A DNA stretch of 64,000 bases from Burkholderia guangdongensis (GCF_013403875.1 NZ_JACBNX010000001.1:124001-188000), one strand, 5' to 3'. Shown: positions 1-8,398, counted from the stretch's first letter. Notes: a model not told the origin generated them from the letters alone. Program-made: numbers and translations.

Positions 1-187
1 GTGTCGTTTACCACCTTCTGATGGTACGTTCGTGTGGCTACCAATCAACTGCCAGTTCAATTGTGGTTTCCAATTGAACGCATCTCCACCAATAGCCAAA
101 TACAACTGGTTTGGTTGCGTTCTTCGCTTGCATGGTTGCCATGCGAAATTACCATCGGAACATGGTTAGGCAACAAGGAGAAACAAG
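1..187. other. Phage leader region with two perfect hairpins
   Basis: No convincing gene is visible. Two short perfect inverted repeats stand out: GTTCAATTG/CAATTGAAC at 55-79 with a 7-nt loop, and GCATGG/CCATGC at 130-144 with a 3-nt loop. Neither is followed by a T-run, so they are not obvious terminators. They could be mRNA leader structures or operators for the short genes that follow. Confidence 0.45.
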
Positions 188-370
188 GTGCAAACGCAAC
201 GTCTTATCAACTGGATCGACACGCACTACAGACCGCATCCCACGATCGACAACAAGGACGGCACGCTGATTGTGTTCAGCGAAGAAGTAGATGCCGCAGG
301 TGTTGTACGTGTTGTGTGCGACGTTATCCCCGCAGAACTGCAAGCAGCACGTGATCTGCTCGGCTACTAA
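188..370 (+). CDS. Small phage protein of unknown function (60 aa)
   Basis: A 60-residue frame starting with GTG, chosen because a good Shine-Dalgarno AAGGAG lies at 175-180 with 7 nt spacing. It ends 11 nt before the next gene, with which it is presumably co-transcribed. The product is mixed in composition, with an acidic middle and no membrane segment, cysteine cluster or recognisable domain. I do not recognise the family. Confidence 0.6.
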   Translation: MQTQRLINWIDTHYRPHPTIDNKDGTLIVFSEEVDAAGVVRVVCDVIPAELQAARDLLGY

Positions 371-381
371 GGAGACTGAAA

Positions 382-960
382 ATGGCAAAGCAACTTTCGA
401 TGACCCCCGACGCAATCAAGAAGCGCGAGAAGCGTGCAGCGGATAAGCAAGCACAAGCAGTTGAACAAAATGTGCCTGTGGTTGACCAGAGCGACGCTGG
501 TTCCCCTGCTGAGGTAGCACCTGACTCCGTGCATGTCCCAGAAGCGAAACCTGTTGGTGGTACCTCTGTGTGCTTCGTAGGGCACGCGTTTATCAAGGGA
601 AAGGGAAAAAACGACAAGCCCAAGAAAGACAGCATTTGGGGCGTTATGCATGTGGGCGACCAGTACGTTAAGTTCTTTGGTCGTGTTGGTGGGGCGCTGC
701 GCTTCAAGGTCGCCGACTGCTTGGAAGAAGCGAAAGACTTGTACGCGCAAAAGCTTGATGGCACTGACGCTAAGAAGCTCAAACACGTTGACCTTGCACC
801 CAGCAAGCAAGTTGAGCTGCTTGGCAACGATTGGCCGGACAGCTTGTTTGCCAGGTACACGGAAGCGCTTGAACGTGGCGCAGTTGATGCGCGCAAACCG
901 GAGCACGTGCAAGTACAGCCCGAGCCTGCTGCATGGCCTTGGCCTCGTAGTGCCGCATAA
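382..960 (+). CDS. Phage protein with a possible WGR-like domain (192 aa)
   Basis: Starts at ATG after a strong AAGGAG (369-374). The first ~65 residues are Lys/Ala/Gln/Val-rich and look disordered. Residues ~75-135 contain the pattern SIWGV...YVKFFGRVGG.LRFK....EEAKDLYAQKL...K, which resembles a WGR domain (Trp-Gly-Arg nucleic-acid-associated module) in spacing: aromatic strand, GRxG turn, then a helix with conserved EA and Lys. This assignment is by eye and uncertain. The C-terminus is short, with a Pro/Trp-rich tail. It lies just upstream of the packaging genes, so a DNA-associated role would fit but is inference. Confidence 0.6.
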   Translation: MAKQLSMTPDAIKKREKRAADKQAQAVEQNVPVVDQSDAGSPAEVAPDSVHVPEAKPVGGTSVCFVGHAFIKGKGKNDKPKKDSIWGVMHVGDQYVKFFGRVGGALRFKVADCLEEAKDLYAQKLDGTDAKKLKHVDLAPSKQVELLGNDWPDSLFARYTEALERGAVDARKPEHVQVQPEPAAWPWPRSAA

Positions 961-975
961 CAGCCTAGGCAGTAC

Positions 976-1011
976 AAAATGTGCCCCTGACAGCAGTGTT
1001 GGGGGCCATTT
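976..1011 (+). terminator. Intergenic hairpin, possible terminator or attenuator
   Basis: AAATG-(T)-GCCCC pairs with GGGGGC-CATTT around the loop TGACAGCAGTGTTG, 15 nt after the stop of the 192-aa gene. There is no clear T-run after it. The loop is nearly identical to that of the better terminator at 5348-5380, which suggests the same function or a shared binding site. Confidence 0.5.
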
Positions 1012-1036
1012 CTACTTCCAGAAATAGACGCGGAAA

Positions 1037-1151
1037 GTACCCAACATACTCAACACAAACCGACCAATCGTAGAGCCAGCACGGTTTTGCCGCTGTTGAG
1101 TACCGAAAAAAGCACCCAACATTCGTCGATTCGTACCCAACACACCCAACA
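1037..1151. repeat. Cluster of GTACYCAACA repeats upstream of the terminase genes
   Basis: Copies of a 10-bp motif: GTACCCAACA at 1037-1046, ATACTCAACA at 1046-1055, GCACCCAACA at 1112-1121, GTACCCAACA at 1133-1142 and ACACCCAACA at 1142-1151, plus an inverted TGTTGAGTAC at 1094-1103. The region (961-1241) has no gene. Repeats beside the small terminase gene are where phages often carry the packaging (pac/cos) recognition site, so terminase binding is the leading guess; an operator is the alternative. Confidence 0.6.
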
Positions 1152-1241
1152 TCAAATACAGCTAGTTTTAACTACTGTTCTCGCGTTGCTAAATAGACAT
1201 ACGACCTCGCCTTTCTACCAATGGCGATCAGACGAGGACCT

Positions 1242-1721
1242 ATGTCTAATACCAATAAACCTTCCAATGCTTTTACCTCTGCAAACCAGCCTACACCGGG
1301 CAATACACGAGGTAAGTCGCCGAAGACCAAAGCACTAGCAGCACTACAACGTGTTCAAAACTGGTCTGAGGATCAACTGTACGACTACATCGTGACAGAG
1401 GCGTTCCAGAACAACAACAAAGAGATGCTGGAGCAGTTTCTAAAAGCAGCAGTACCAACAGCACGTACAACACTCCCGAATATCGCATTCCAGTACGACC
1501 GAAGTGCGCCTTACCACGAGAAGGCCGAAGTGGTTATGGAGGCAATGAGCAAGGGCGAGATTCCACCAGACGTTGCGCTCGACATCATCAACAGCATCAA
1601 GCACATCGCAACCGTGCATGAGCAAGAAGCGCTGGTCAAACGCATCGAGCAACTGGAAACGATCTTGCAAAACACGTTCTCGTTTAATCGTCTTGGTGAG
1701 GCGGTGCCGTTGAAAGTATGA
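1242..1721 (+). CDS. Putative terminase small subunit (159 aa)
   Basis: The ATG at 1242 is chosen over an in-frame ATG at 1221 because GAGGA (about 1233-1237) is correctly spaced for it. The N-terminus is basic and Asn/Ser/Pro-rich with a short 'RGKSPKTKALAALQRV' type stretch. The C-terminal third is helical (a segment resembling ALDIINSIKHIATVHEQEALVKRIEQLE), the kind of coiled coil used for oligomerisation. It overlaps the start of the large terminase gene by 4 bp (ATGA), the usual small/large pairing, which is the main argument for the call. No diagnostic helix-turn-helix could be confirmed by eye. Confidence 0.65.
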   Translation: MSNTNKPSNAFTSANQPTPGNTRGKSPKTKALAALQRVQNWSEDQLYDYIVTEAFQNNNKEMLEQFLKAAVPTARTTLPNIAFQYDRSAPYHEKAEVVMEAMSKGEIPPDVALDIINSIKHIATVHEQEALVKRIEQLETILQNTFSFNRLGEAVPLKV

Positions 1722-3160
1722 CAACAGCACTTCTAAAGCGCCTCGGTGCTTTGGAGGAGTTGGTCAAGCAACAACAGCAGATCCAGCAACCAAAGCAGTT
1801 CCGCATAGGCGTATTCGCCTCTACACCAAATCAGAGTCTGTTGGGTGTTGTCGATATCAACGGCAAACCACTTGCCGGTACTGACTACGATACAGCGATA
1901 GCGGACAAGTTTCTGCCATTGCTGGACACAAAGTATCGCTTTGTATCAATGCGCGGTGGACGTGGCTCCGGCAAGTCCGTCACTGTCGCAAAGATACTGC
2001 TGCTACAGGCATATCACAAGCCAATCAAAGTGCTGTGCTTCCGCGAAGTCCAAAACAGTATCAAAGACTCCGTGTATCAGAACCTCGTTGACTTGATCGA
2101 CGAGCTGGGATTGGGCCACTTCTACAGCTACACGCTAAACGAGATCCGCGGAGCAAACGGCAGCGCGTTCATCTTTAAGGGCTTGTCTGACCAGACTGTT
2201 GAATCGATTAAGTCGTTCTCTGGTATCGATATTTGTTGGGGTGAGGAAGCAGCAGGTCTAACAGACAAAAGCTTAAACATTCTCATCCCTACGATCCGTA
2301 ACGAAGGCAGTCGTTTCTACTTTACGTGGAACCCGAGTTTGGACACAGATGCGGTCTATCACCGCTACGTGCTCAACTCACGTGAAGACGTCAAAGATAT
2401 CGAAGTCAACTACCTGCATAACCCGTGGTTTCCTAGCGTACTAGAGGTAGAGCTTAATGCGGACAAAGGTCGTCTGTCGCAAGACATGTTCAGCCATATC
2501 TGGGAAGGCAAGGTGCTGCCAGCACAGCAGGGCGCAGTCTACTTCCGCGAGATATCAAAGGCTTTTGAGCAAGAGCGCGTTACACGTGTGAGAGTCGATC
2601 CAAGTCTTGCTGTCCATTCGATATGGGACTTGGGTATGGCAGACCAAACAGCAATCATCCTTGTACAGCGAACTTTGTCTGAAATACGTGTCGTTGGCTA
2701 CTTCGAAGACAATCGCAAAACGCTGTCGGAGTACAACCAATTGCTGCGTACATGGGGCACAGAACATCAGGTCAACTGGGGCACTTGCTTCCTACCGCAC
2801 GATGCGCGACACGACAACATTCAAACAGGACAAACTGCAGAAGAGGTAATGAAGGCATTCGGGTGGAAAGTTGAGATTACACCCAACATCAGCATTGACG
2901 AAGGCATCCGTTCCGCTCGCAGCTTGTTTGCATTGTGCTACTTCGACAGGGAGAGCACTGGAGTCTTGCTGGAGTGCTTGAAGCGCTATCGCTATAGCGA
3001 ACGACCAGACGGAAGCTTTGGCAAACCAGTCCATGACCTGTATTCGCACGGAGCAGACGCGTTCCGTTACCTCGCAGTCAACCAGCAGAGCCTAACGAGT
3101 ACGAACCTAAGCGCTAGCTGGGGCAAGCCTATCAACTACAGAAAGAATTCTGTTTTTTGA
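1718..3160 (+). CDS. Terminase large subunit (480 aa)
   Basis: The DNA packaging motor ATPase and headful/cos nuclease. Walker A GGRGSGKS is at residues 80-87, preceded by the typical RFVSMR strand; Walker B with catalytic Glu is at ICWGEE (172-177), followed by EAAGLTDKSL. The coupling motif region is FYFTWNP (~200-206). The C-terminal RNase H-like nuclease begins at SIWDLGMADQTA (~301-312) with Asp304 as the first metal ligand, and further acidic residues follow (HDARHD near 360, and SHGADAFRY near 440). Length is normal for PBSX/P22-like large terminases. Its ATG overlaps the small-subunit stop. Confidence 0.95.
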   Translation: MTTALLKRLGALEELVKQQQQIQQPKQFRIGVFASTPNQSLLGVVDINGKPLAGTDYDTAIADKFLPLLDTKYRFVSMRGGRGSGKSVTVAKILLLQAYHKPIKVLCFREVQNSIKDSVYQNLVDLIDELGLGHFYSYTLNEIRGANGSAFIFKGLSDQTVESIKSFSGIDICWGEEAAGLTDKSLNILIPTIRNEGSRFYFTWNPSLDTDAVYHRYVLNSREDVKDIEVNYLHNPWFPSVLEVELNADKGRLSQDMFSHIWEGKVLPAQQGAVYFREISKAFEQERVTRVRVDPSLAVHSIWDLGMADQTAIILVQRTLSEIRVVGYFEDNRKTLSEYNQLLRTWGTEHQVNWGTCFLPHDARHDNIQTGQTAEEVMKAFGWKVEITPNISIDEGIRSARSLFALCYFDRESTGVLLECLKRYRYSERPDGSFGKPVHDLYSHGADAFRYLAVNQQSLTSTNLSASWGKPINYRKNSVF

Positions 3161-3202
3161 TAAAACACAACTAAATCCATAGAACAACAAGGATAAATAA
3201 AA

Positions 3203-4306
3203 ATGGATTCAAACGTTACAGATACTACCCAACTCGACGGCACGAGCGCAAGTGTTAGCGACGAGGGCGTGAAGAACCAAGCATCCCTTAACGAAGATGA
3301 TCTCGCAAGCTATTTAATGGGGCAGCAAGACCACGTCATCAAGGGCAACCAAGGTGGTAGGTCAATCCCCAATCCTTTTGACGATACTCCAGTGTCCGAA
3401 AGCGAAGTTGAAGATCATGCAGATGGCGAAGACGAGCTAGACCTTGGGTTGTTGGACAGCGATTCCGAACAGGATACCAATGCTGACGAAGCGGAGTCTA
3501 AGGAAGAAGAACCATCGTATGAGCTTCAAGTAGATGGGCAGAAAATCAAAGTTAAGCAGTCTGATTTGATTGCAGACGCACAGAAGTGGCGTGCTAGCAA
3601 CGACAAGTTCCAAGAAGCTTCCAAAATGCGCAAAGAAGCGGATGAGCTAATGTCAGCGTACCAACAAGAACGCGAAACATTGAAGGGGCTTATCAATCAC
3701 TATCAGAATTTTATTGACCAGTCGTACAAGAGCCAAGAACCAGATTGGCAAACCCTGTTTGATGCTAACCCAGCTGAGTACATCAGACAGAAAGAGATCT
3801 GGGCAGCTCGTATGAACCAAGTGCAGTTGGCAATGCAGCATCAGGAGCAGATTAAAGCTCAAGAGGTGGCTGAGCTCAAAGCACGCGAAGTTGAGTTTGT
3901 AGCACAGCAGCGTGCAAAGCTGTTGGACGTGTTCCCAACGTGGAAGGATGATGCAGTACGAGCAAAGGCGGGCAGAGAAATTATGTCCTACCTGAATGCA
4001 GAAGGTTTCTCCCAAAGCGAGGCAGACGGTCTGACGGATGTGCGGTACTTGGTTGTAGCTCACAAGGCAGCAATGTACGACAAATTAGTAAAGGCTAACG
4101 CAGAGAAGAAAGCGAAAGCTGAACCTTCGAAGCAGACTTTGAAAGCAGGTGTAGGTACGAATAGAGACCCAGGCTTTGCAAAAAGACAGGCTCAAACTCA
4201 AGCCGCACGCGATGCAAAAGCGGTGAATGATCAGTTTAGATCTAACCCATCGCAGAGAACGCTGGAAGCTTACTTGGCTAGCCAGTGGACTACAAAGAAG
4301 CGATAA
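3203..4306 (+). CDS. Putative capsid scaffolding protein (367 aa)
   Basis: It lies directly before the capsid gene, with an AAGGATAA Shine-Dalgarno. The first ~130 residues are strongly acidic and low in hydrophobics (runs such as EDHADGEDELDLGLLDSDSE). Residues ~140-300 are charged and predicted helical/coiled coil, rich in Gln, Lys and Glu. The C-terminus is basic. Such a layout is typical of podovirus scaffolds, which drive procapsid assembly through a basic C-terminal capsid-binding segment. There is no protease signature. Call rests on position and composition, not on a motif. Confidence 0.75.
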   Translation: MDSNVTDTTQLDGTSASVSDEGVKNQASLNEDDLASYLMGQQDHVIKGNQGGRSIPNPFDDTPVSESEVEDHADGEDELDLGLLDSDSEQDTNADEAESKEEEPSYELQVDGQKIKVKQSDLIADAQKWRASNDKFQEASKMRKEADELMSAYQQERETLKGLINHYQNFIDQSYKSQEPDWQTLFDANPAEYIRQKEIWAARMNQVQLAMQHQEQIKAQEVAELKAREVEFVAQQRAKLLDVFPTWKDDAVRAKAGREIMSYLNAEGFSQSEADGLTDVRYLVVAHKAAMYDKLVKANAEKKAKAEPSKQTLKAGVGTNRDPGFAKRQAQTQAARDAKAVNDQFRSNPSQRTLEAYLASQWTTKKR

Positions 4307-4349
4307 GCATCGCACCGTTTAACTTTGCGTCTAATAAAAAGGATAAAAA

Positions 4350-5306
4350 ATGACCGCAAATACAATGACAACATATCAGTCAGTGGGTAACCGTGAAGAC
4401 CTCATTGACAAGGTATTCATGATTTCACCAACTGACACACCATTCACTTCCGCTATTGCGAAGACTGGTTCAAAAGCACGTTTCCACGAGTGGCAAACAG
4501 ACGTACTGGCAACACCAGGTCCAGTTGCACTGGTTGAAGGTGCAGATGCTGTGTTCGTAACTCAGAACCCAACCACACGTCTGGGTAACTACACACAGAT
4601 CGTCGGTACATCTTTCAGCGTGTCAAAGTCACAGGAAGCAGTGAGCCACGCAGGTCCAAACGAATTGGCACGTGCGCAAAGCAAAAATATGATCCAGCTT
4701 ACCAAGGCGATTGAGTACGCTGCGATCCTGAATACTGCTGTCAACGTTGGTTCCTCAACAACCGCACGTCAGATGGCCGGTCTTGCAGGCTGGTTGAAGA
4801 CAAACTACTTCGGTGGTACAGGTGGTTCCGCTCCCGGTCTGACAGGTGAGTATCCAGGTACAGCACCAACAGCAGGTACAGGCCGTGCTTATACTGAACT
4901 GCTGTTGCAGCAAGCTATCACCCAGACATACACAGAGGGTGGCAAGGTCGATTACTTGCTGATGACCCCAAATGCGAAGATGGTACAAAACGGCTTCTCA
5001 GGCGGTGTTACACGTATGCAGGACATTAACGGCGACAAGAACGTTACACTGAACACCACATACACCATCTACGGTAGTGCGTTCGGTAACATCACAATCG
5101 TTCCTGACCGCGTTATTGCAAACGCAACCACTTCAGTGTTCGGTGTCGATACAGACATGTTCGCACTTGCTAACCTGCGTGGCTTCGAGACTACAGAGCT
5201 TGCTGTTGTTGGTGACTCCATTAACTACCAGATCGTTTGGGAAGGTACTTTGGAAGCACGTAATGAAGCGTCAAGCTTCAACATTGCGGACTTGAACGAC
5301 GTCTAA
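4350..5306 (+). CDS. Major capsid protein, SU10/DUF5309 type (318 aa)
   Basis: The N-terminus TYQSVGNREDLIDKVFMISPTDTPF is the hallmark of the DUF5309/SU10 major capsid family (HK97 fold). It is followed by the typical 'FHEWQTDVL' strand, and the C-terminus has the usual TTELAVVGDSINYQIVWEGTLEARNE segment. Length fits an uncleaved capsid protein paired with a separate scaffold. An AAAAAGGATAAAAA leader gives a strong ribosome site, fitting high expression. A terminator follows at 5348-5380. No decoration protein is evident next to it. Confidence 0.93.
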   Translation: MTANTMTTYQSVGNREDLIDKVFMISPTDTPFTSAIAKTGSKARFHEWQTDVLATPGPVALVEGADAVFVTQNPTTRLGNYTQIVGTSFSVSKSQEAVSHAGPNELARAQSKNMIQLTKAIEYAAILNTAVNVGSSTTARQMAGLAGWLKTNYFGGTGGSAPGLTGEYPGTAPTAGTGRAYTELLLQQAITQTYTEGGKVDYLLMTPNAKMVQNGFSGGVTRMQDINGDKNVTLNTTYTIYGSAFGNITIVPDRVIANATTSVFGVDTDMFALANLRGFETTELAVVGDSINYQIVWEGTLEARNEASSFNIADLNDV

Positions 5307-5347
5307 ACAACGCTTGTGCAGACGGAGGTGACTGCACTCTACGGCGT

Positions 5348-5380
5348 AAAAAGCCCTGACAGCAATGTTGGGGCTTTTTT
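5348..5380 (+). terminator. Rho-independent terminator after the capsid gene
   Basis: AAAAAGCCC (5348-5356) pairs with GGGCTTTTT (5371-5379) around the loop TGACAGCAATGTTG, followed by six T. It ends the capsid mRNA 40 nt after its stop codon. Confidence 0.85.
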
Positions 5381-5420
5381 CATGGAACACGCCGACCTAA
5401 ATACGAGTGGAGAAGACAAT

Positions 5421-5741
5421 ATGAGAAAGAGACGCAAAAATTTCCACTACGTATATCTGCTTGTGCATGAGTCTGGTCTGTACTACTTGGGCAAACGTTC
5501 GTCGGTATGTGTGCCTGCCTGGGATCATTACTGGGGCTCTGGCAAGCTGCTATGGGAGGTGTACCGCATGTTTGGGTACCACGACTTGAAGCAGGGGAAG
5601 CCAAAGGGATGGGAAAAGCACATAGTTGCTGTCTTTGATAGTGAGCGGGAGTGCAGCAAGTACGAAACTGAGGTCATACGAGCAGAGCGACCCAACGAGC
5701 TTTGTTTGAACTGCAATGGTTCGGGAAAACTAACGCGTTAA
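5421..5741 (+). CDS. GIY-YIG-like putative homing endonuclease (106 aa)
   Basis: The ATG at 5421 is preferred to the upstream GTG at 5316, which would run through the terminator; GTGGAGAAG (about 5407-5414) serves as ribosome site. After a basic start, VYLL (11-14) and YYLG (21-24) occupy the places of the GIY and YIG triads, followed by K25-R26, then HYWGSGK (36-42), as in phage GIY-YIG proteins with a GSGK box. A Glu in the YETEVI segment near residue 82 is a candidate catalytic acid. The tail has a CLNC pair. It is a free-standing gene wedged between the capsid terminator and the portal gene, a typical landing place for a selfish nuclease. GIY is degenerate, so activity is uncertain. Confidence 0.65.
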   Translation: MRKRRKNFHYVYLLVHESGLYYLGKRSSVCVPAWDHYWGSGKLLWEVYRMFGYHDLKQGKPKGWEKHIVAVFDSERECSKYETEVIRAERPNELCLNCNGSGKLTR

Positions 5742-5763
5742 CTGGTGTCATCATCTAACTAAA

Positions 5764-5788
5764 TATAGGTACTGTAAAGGTACCTATA
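5764..5788 (+). promoter_or_regulatory. Perfect hairpin presenting the portal ribosome site in its loop
   Basis: TATAGGTAC (5764-5772) is perfectly complementary to GTACCTATA (5780-5788), with the loop TGTAAAG. The portal Shine-Dalgarno AAAGG (5776-5780) sits in and at the edge of the loop, and the portal ATG (5790) starts one base after the stem. This layout predicts translational control of the portal gene, by folding or by a bound protein. Confidence 0.65.
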
Positions 5789-5789
5789 A

Positions 5790-8384
5790 ATGGCCAAAAG
5801 AAAGAACCCATTATTGCCACCAACGGAAGACAACGATCCGATCTTCCAAGACAAGACAAACAAGTACGAGCAGCAGCTACAGCAAATGCAGCAGTTGTTG
5901 CCGGGCTTGACGCCACAGGATGACAAGACGGCTATCGACGTAGAGGCACAGAAGGTCGGTGAAGACGGCCCTATGTCTGACGAAGAACTGCTTGGCATCA
6001 TCCACGTACGTGAGAACCGAGCACGTTCTCACATGCAAGACCAGATCTCTATTCGCGCTGCTGTATCAAACGAATACTACCTCGCACAACCAGCTGGCAT
6101 CTTTGCGGCACCTGAAACCGGCGGTCGTTCCAATTACGTTGATACCTCTGTAGCAGATACGATCAACTGGCTGCTACCACCATTGCTAGATGTGTTTTGC
6201 GGCACTGATGATGTTTGTAGCTTTAGTGCTCGCAGTCCTGCGCAAGAGAAGTCCGCAGAGATGACCACAGCGATGGTCAATCATGTATGGCGCAAGCAGG
6301 GCGGTTACAAAGTTGCTCGTACATGGATTCACGACGCACTGATGCAACCGGGCGGCATTGTCAAAGTGTATTGGGAGCCAGATACCGAAGTAAAGACTAC
6401 CACTTACAGAGGTTTGACGGACTTACAGTTTGGCGCGTTAGCAGTTGCGGCAGATGCGGGTGAGTTGGCGATCAAAGCGCACAAGATGCGTGAGAACCCA
6501 GCATTCGATGCGCTAACAACATTGCAGCATGGGTTGAGCATTGCGAACGCAGTAGCGACAGGCCAACAACCGCAGCTAGTAGCTCCACAAGTACAACAGG
6601 CAGCTAATGCAGCACAGCAAGGCCAGAATCCCCTGCAAGCTGCTCAAAGCATCCAAGTAGACCCCACAGACGTATCAGCGAGTTCAATGCTGCATGACGT
6701 CAAGGTATCGATTGAGCCCGACAGCAAAAGCAACAGCAAGGGCAAGATCAAGATCGATAACATTCCGCTGGAAGAGTTTTACTTCGATAACCAAGTGCCG
6801 AGTTTAGAGCATGCGGATTACGTTGCACATGCGAAGAAAGTAACTGCATCGGATCTGCGAGCAATGGACTTTGACCCAGACCAGATCGACCGCATTACAG
6901 ACATGGAGTTTGATCCACAAATGTCTTTGACGTATGAGACAAGACATGAACTGGATTCAACTTATGCATGGACGTATCAGCACGACGAAGTAGACCCTTC
7001 AATGCGACGCATTTTGATCATTGAATCTTACATGAAGGTGGACTACGACAGAGACGGTCTGGCTGAGTGGCGCAAGGTCATTACATGCGGTAGCGAGATC
7101 CTGCTGAACGAGGCATGCGACGGTCATCCGTTCATCATGCTCGTGTCCAACCCATTGCCACATTTGGCATTTGGTCAATCAGTTGCAGAACAAGCACAGC
7201 AGATCCAGCTTAACCAAACACAGATTTACCGTGCACTGATCGACAACATCAGCTACGGCGCTAACGCACAGGTATATGCAGTAGAAGGCGAGGTCAACGT
7301 TGACGACCTCTTGGACAGCAAGCCAGGCGGTATTGTGCGCGTCAAGAAGCCTGAGTCGGTGGGTATCTTGTCAACTGGTAGCGGAGATGTAGCTGCTGTT
7401 ACTACGTTGCTTGAGGCATTCGACACCGTTAAGCAGGAGCGCACAGGCGTACAAAAGCTGACGCAAGGTAGTGACGCGGACATTCTGAACCAGACTGCTA
7501 GCGGCTACAGCATGATGACAGAACGTGCTGAGCAACGTATCAAGCTTATGGCACGCGAGTTTGCCGAGAACGGCTTCAAACCGTTAGCACTGCGTATTCA
7601 GAAGCTATTGGCGCAGTACCAAAACGAATACATGCAGATCCGATTGAACGGCCAAATTATGCAAGCTGACCCGATGGATGCATGTAACCAGTACGACGTG
7701 GATATTCGTGTTGCATTGGGTACTGGTGACAGAGCACGTGAAATTGCTTACCTGCAACAGATTATGGGTATGCAGCAGCTTGCGTTGGAGCAGGGCACAG
7801 GCATGGTCAACTTGAACCATATGTACAACACGGTAGAGAAGTTAGTACGAGCTATGGGCTTCCCAAATACAGAGGAGTTTGTAGCAAAGCCACCTTCACC
7901 AATGCCACAGCCCCCACAGCCACAGATTCCGCCGCAAGATCAAATCAAGCTGCAGATTGCACAGCAGCAGGCGCAGAACGAAGCACAACAGCAGCAACGT
8001 CAAGCCGAACTGGATGCAATGAAGTTACAAGCGCAGCAAGCCAACGACACAAAGCAAGCGCAACTGGACTTCCAGCGTGAGATGGCAAAGCTTCAGATGC
8101 AGCAAAAGATCGAGCTTGAGAAGCTGTACCTGCAAGCAGCAATTCAACGCGAACAAGCAGCTCTGCAAGCAATGGTCAAACCAGCGGATGAGCAAGCCAT
8201 GTTCAACGAGACGTTTAAAAGCACTACTGACTCAATGAACGCCGCAGTTGCAAAGATCAGCATGCATGCAAGTGGTGACTACGCAAACCTGCTCAATGCG
8301 ATTACTAACGCACCAGAGCCACAGGCACCAAAGATGCCACGCAACCCAAATGCACCGGACGAACCAGAGCCGATGCCAGCTTAA
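5790..8384 (+). CDS. Portal protein (864 aa)
   Basis: Dodecameric head vertex protein through which DNA enters and leaves. The N-terminal third has the typical podovirus portal pattern: SNYVDTSVADTINWLLPPLLDVFCG, then SAEMTTAMVNHVWRKQGGYKVARTWIHDALMQPGGIVKVYWE. The middle contains QSVAEQAQQIQLNQTQIYRALIDN and the crown-type loop KPGGIVRVK. The last ~200 residues are Gln-rich with a long coiled coil (about 700-790), and then a Pro-rich tail. Length is in the range of SU10/P22-like portals with an extended barrel. Unusually it is downstream of the capsid gene. It is expressed from the hairpin leader described above. Confidence 0.92.
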   Translation: MAKRKNPLLPPTEDNDPIFQDKTNKYEQQLQQMQQLLPGLTPQDDKTAIDVEAQKVGEDGPMSDEELLGIIHVRENRARSHMQDQISIRAAVSNEYYLAQPAGIFAAPETGGRSNYVDTSVADTINWLLPPLLDVFCGTDDVCSFSARSPAQEKSAEMTTAMVNHVWRKQGGYKVARTWIHDALMQPGGIVKVYWEPDTEVKTTTYRGLTDLQFGALAVAADAGELAIKAHKMRENPAFDALTTLQHGLSIANAVATGQQPQLVAPQVQQAANAAQQGQNPLQAAQSIQVDPTDVSASSMLHDVKVSIEPDSKSNSKGKIKIDNIPLEEFYFDNQVPSLEHADYVAHAKKVTASDLRAMDFDPDQIDRITDMEFDPQMSLTYETRHELDSTYAWTYQHDEVDPSMRRILIIESYMKVDYDRDGLAEWRKVITCGSEILLNEACDGHPFIMLVSNPLPHLAFGQSVAEQAQQIQLNQTQIYRALIDNISYGANAQVYAVEGEVNVDDLLDSKPGGIVRVKKPESVGILSTGSGDVAAVTTLLEAFDTVKQERTGVQKLTQGSDADILNQTASGYSMMTERAEQRIKLMAREFAENGFKPLALRIQKLLAQYQNEYMQIRLNGQIMQADPMDACNQYDVDIRVALGTGDRAREIAYLQQIMGMQQLALEQGTGMVNLNHMYNTVEKLVRAMGFPNTEEFVAKPPSPMPQPPQPQIPPQDQIKLQIAQQQAQNEAQQQQRQAELDAMKLQAQQANDTKQAQLDFQREMAKLQMQQKIELEKLYLQAAIQREQAALQAMVKPADEQAMFNETFKSTTDSMNAAVAKISMHASGDYANLLNAITNAPEPQAPKMPRNPNAPDEPEPMPA

Positions 8385-8398
8385 AAGGACAATAGAAG

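Noticed and set aside
34..354. Open frame of 106 codons at the left edge
   Set aside because: It overlaps the better 60-aa gene in another frame, crosses two hairpins and has no ribosome site.
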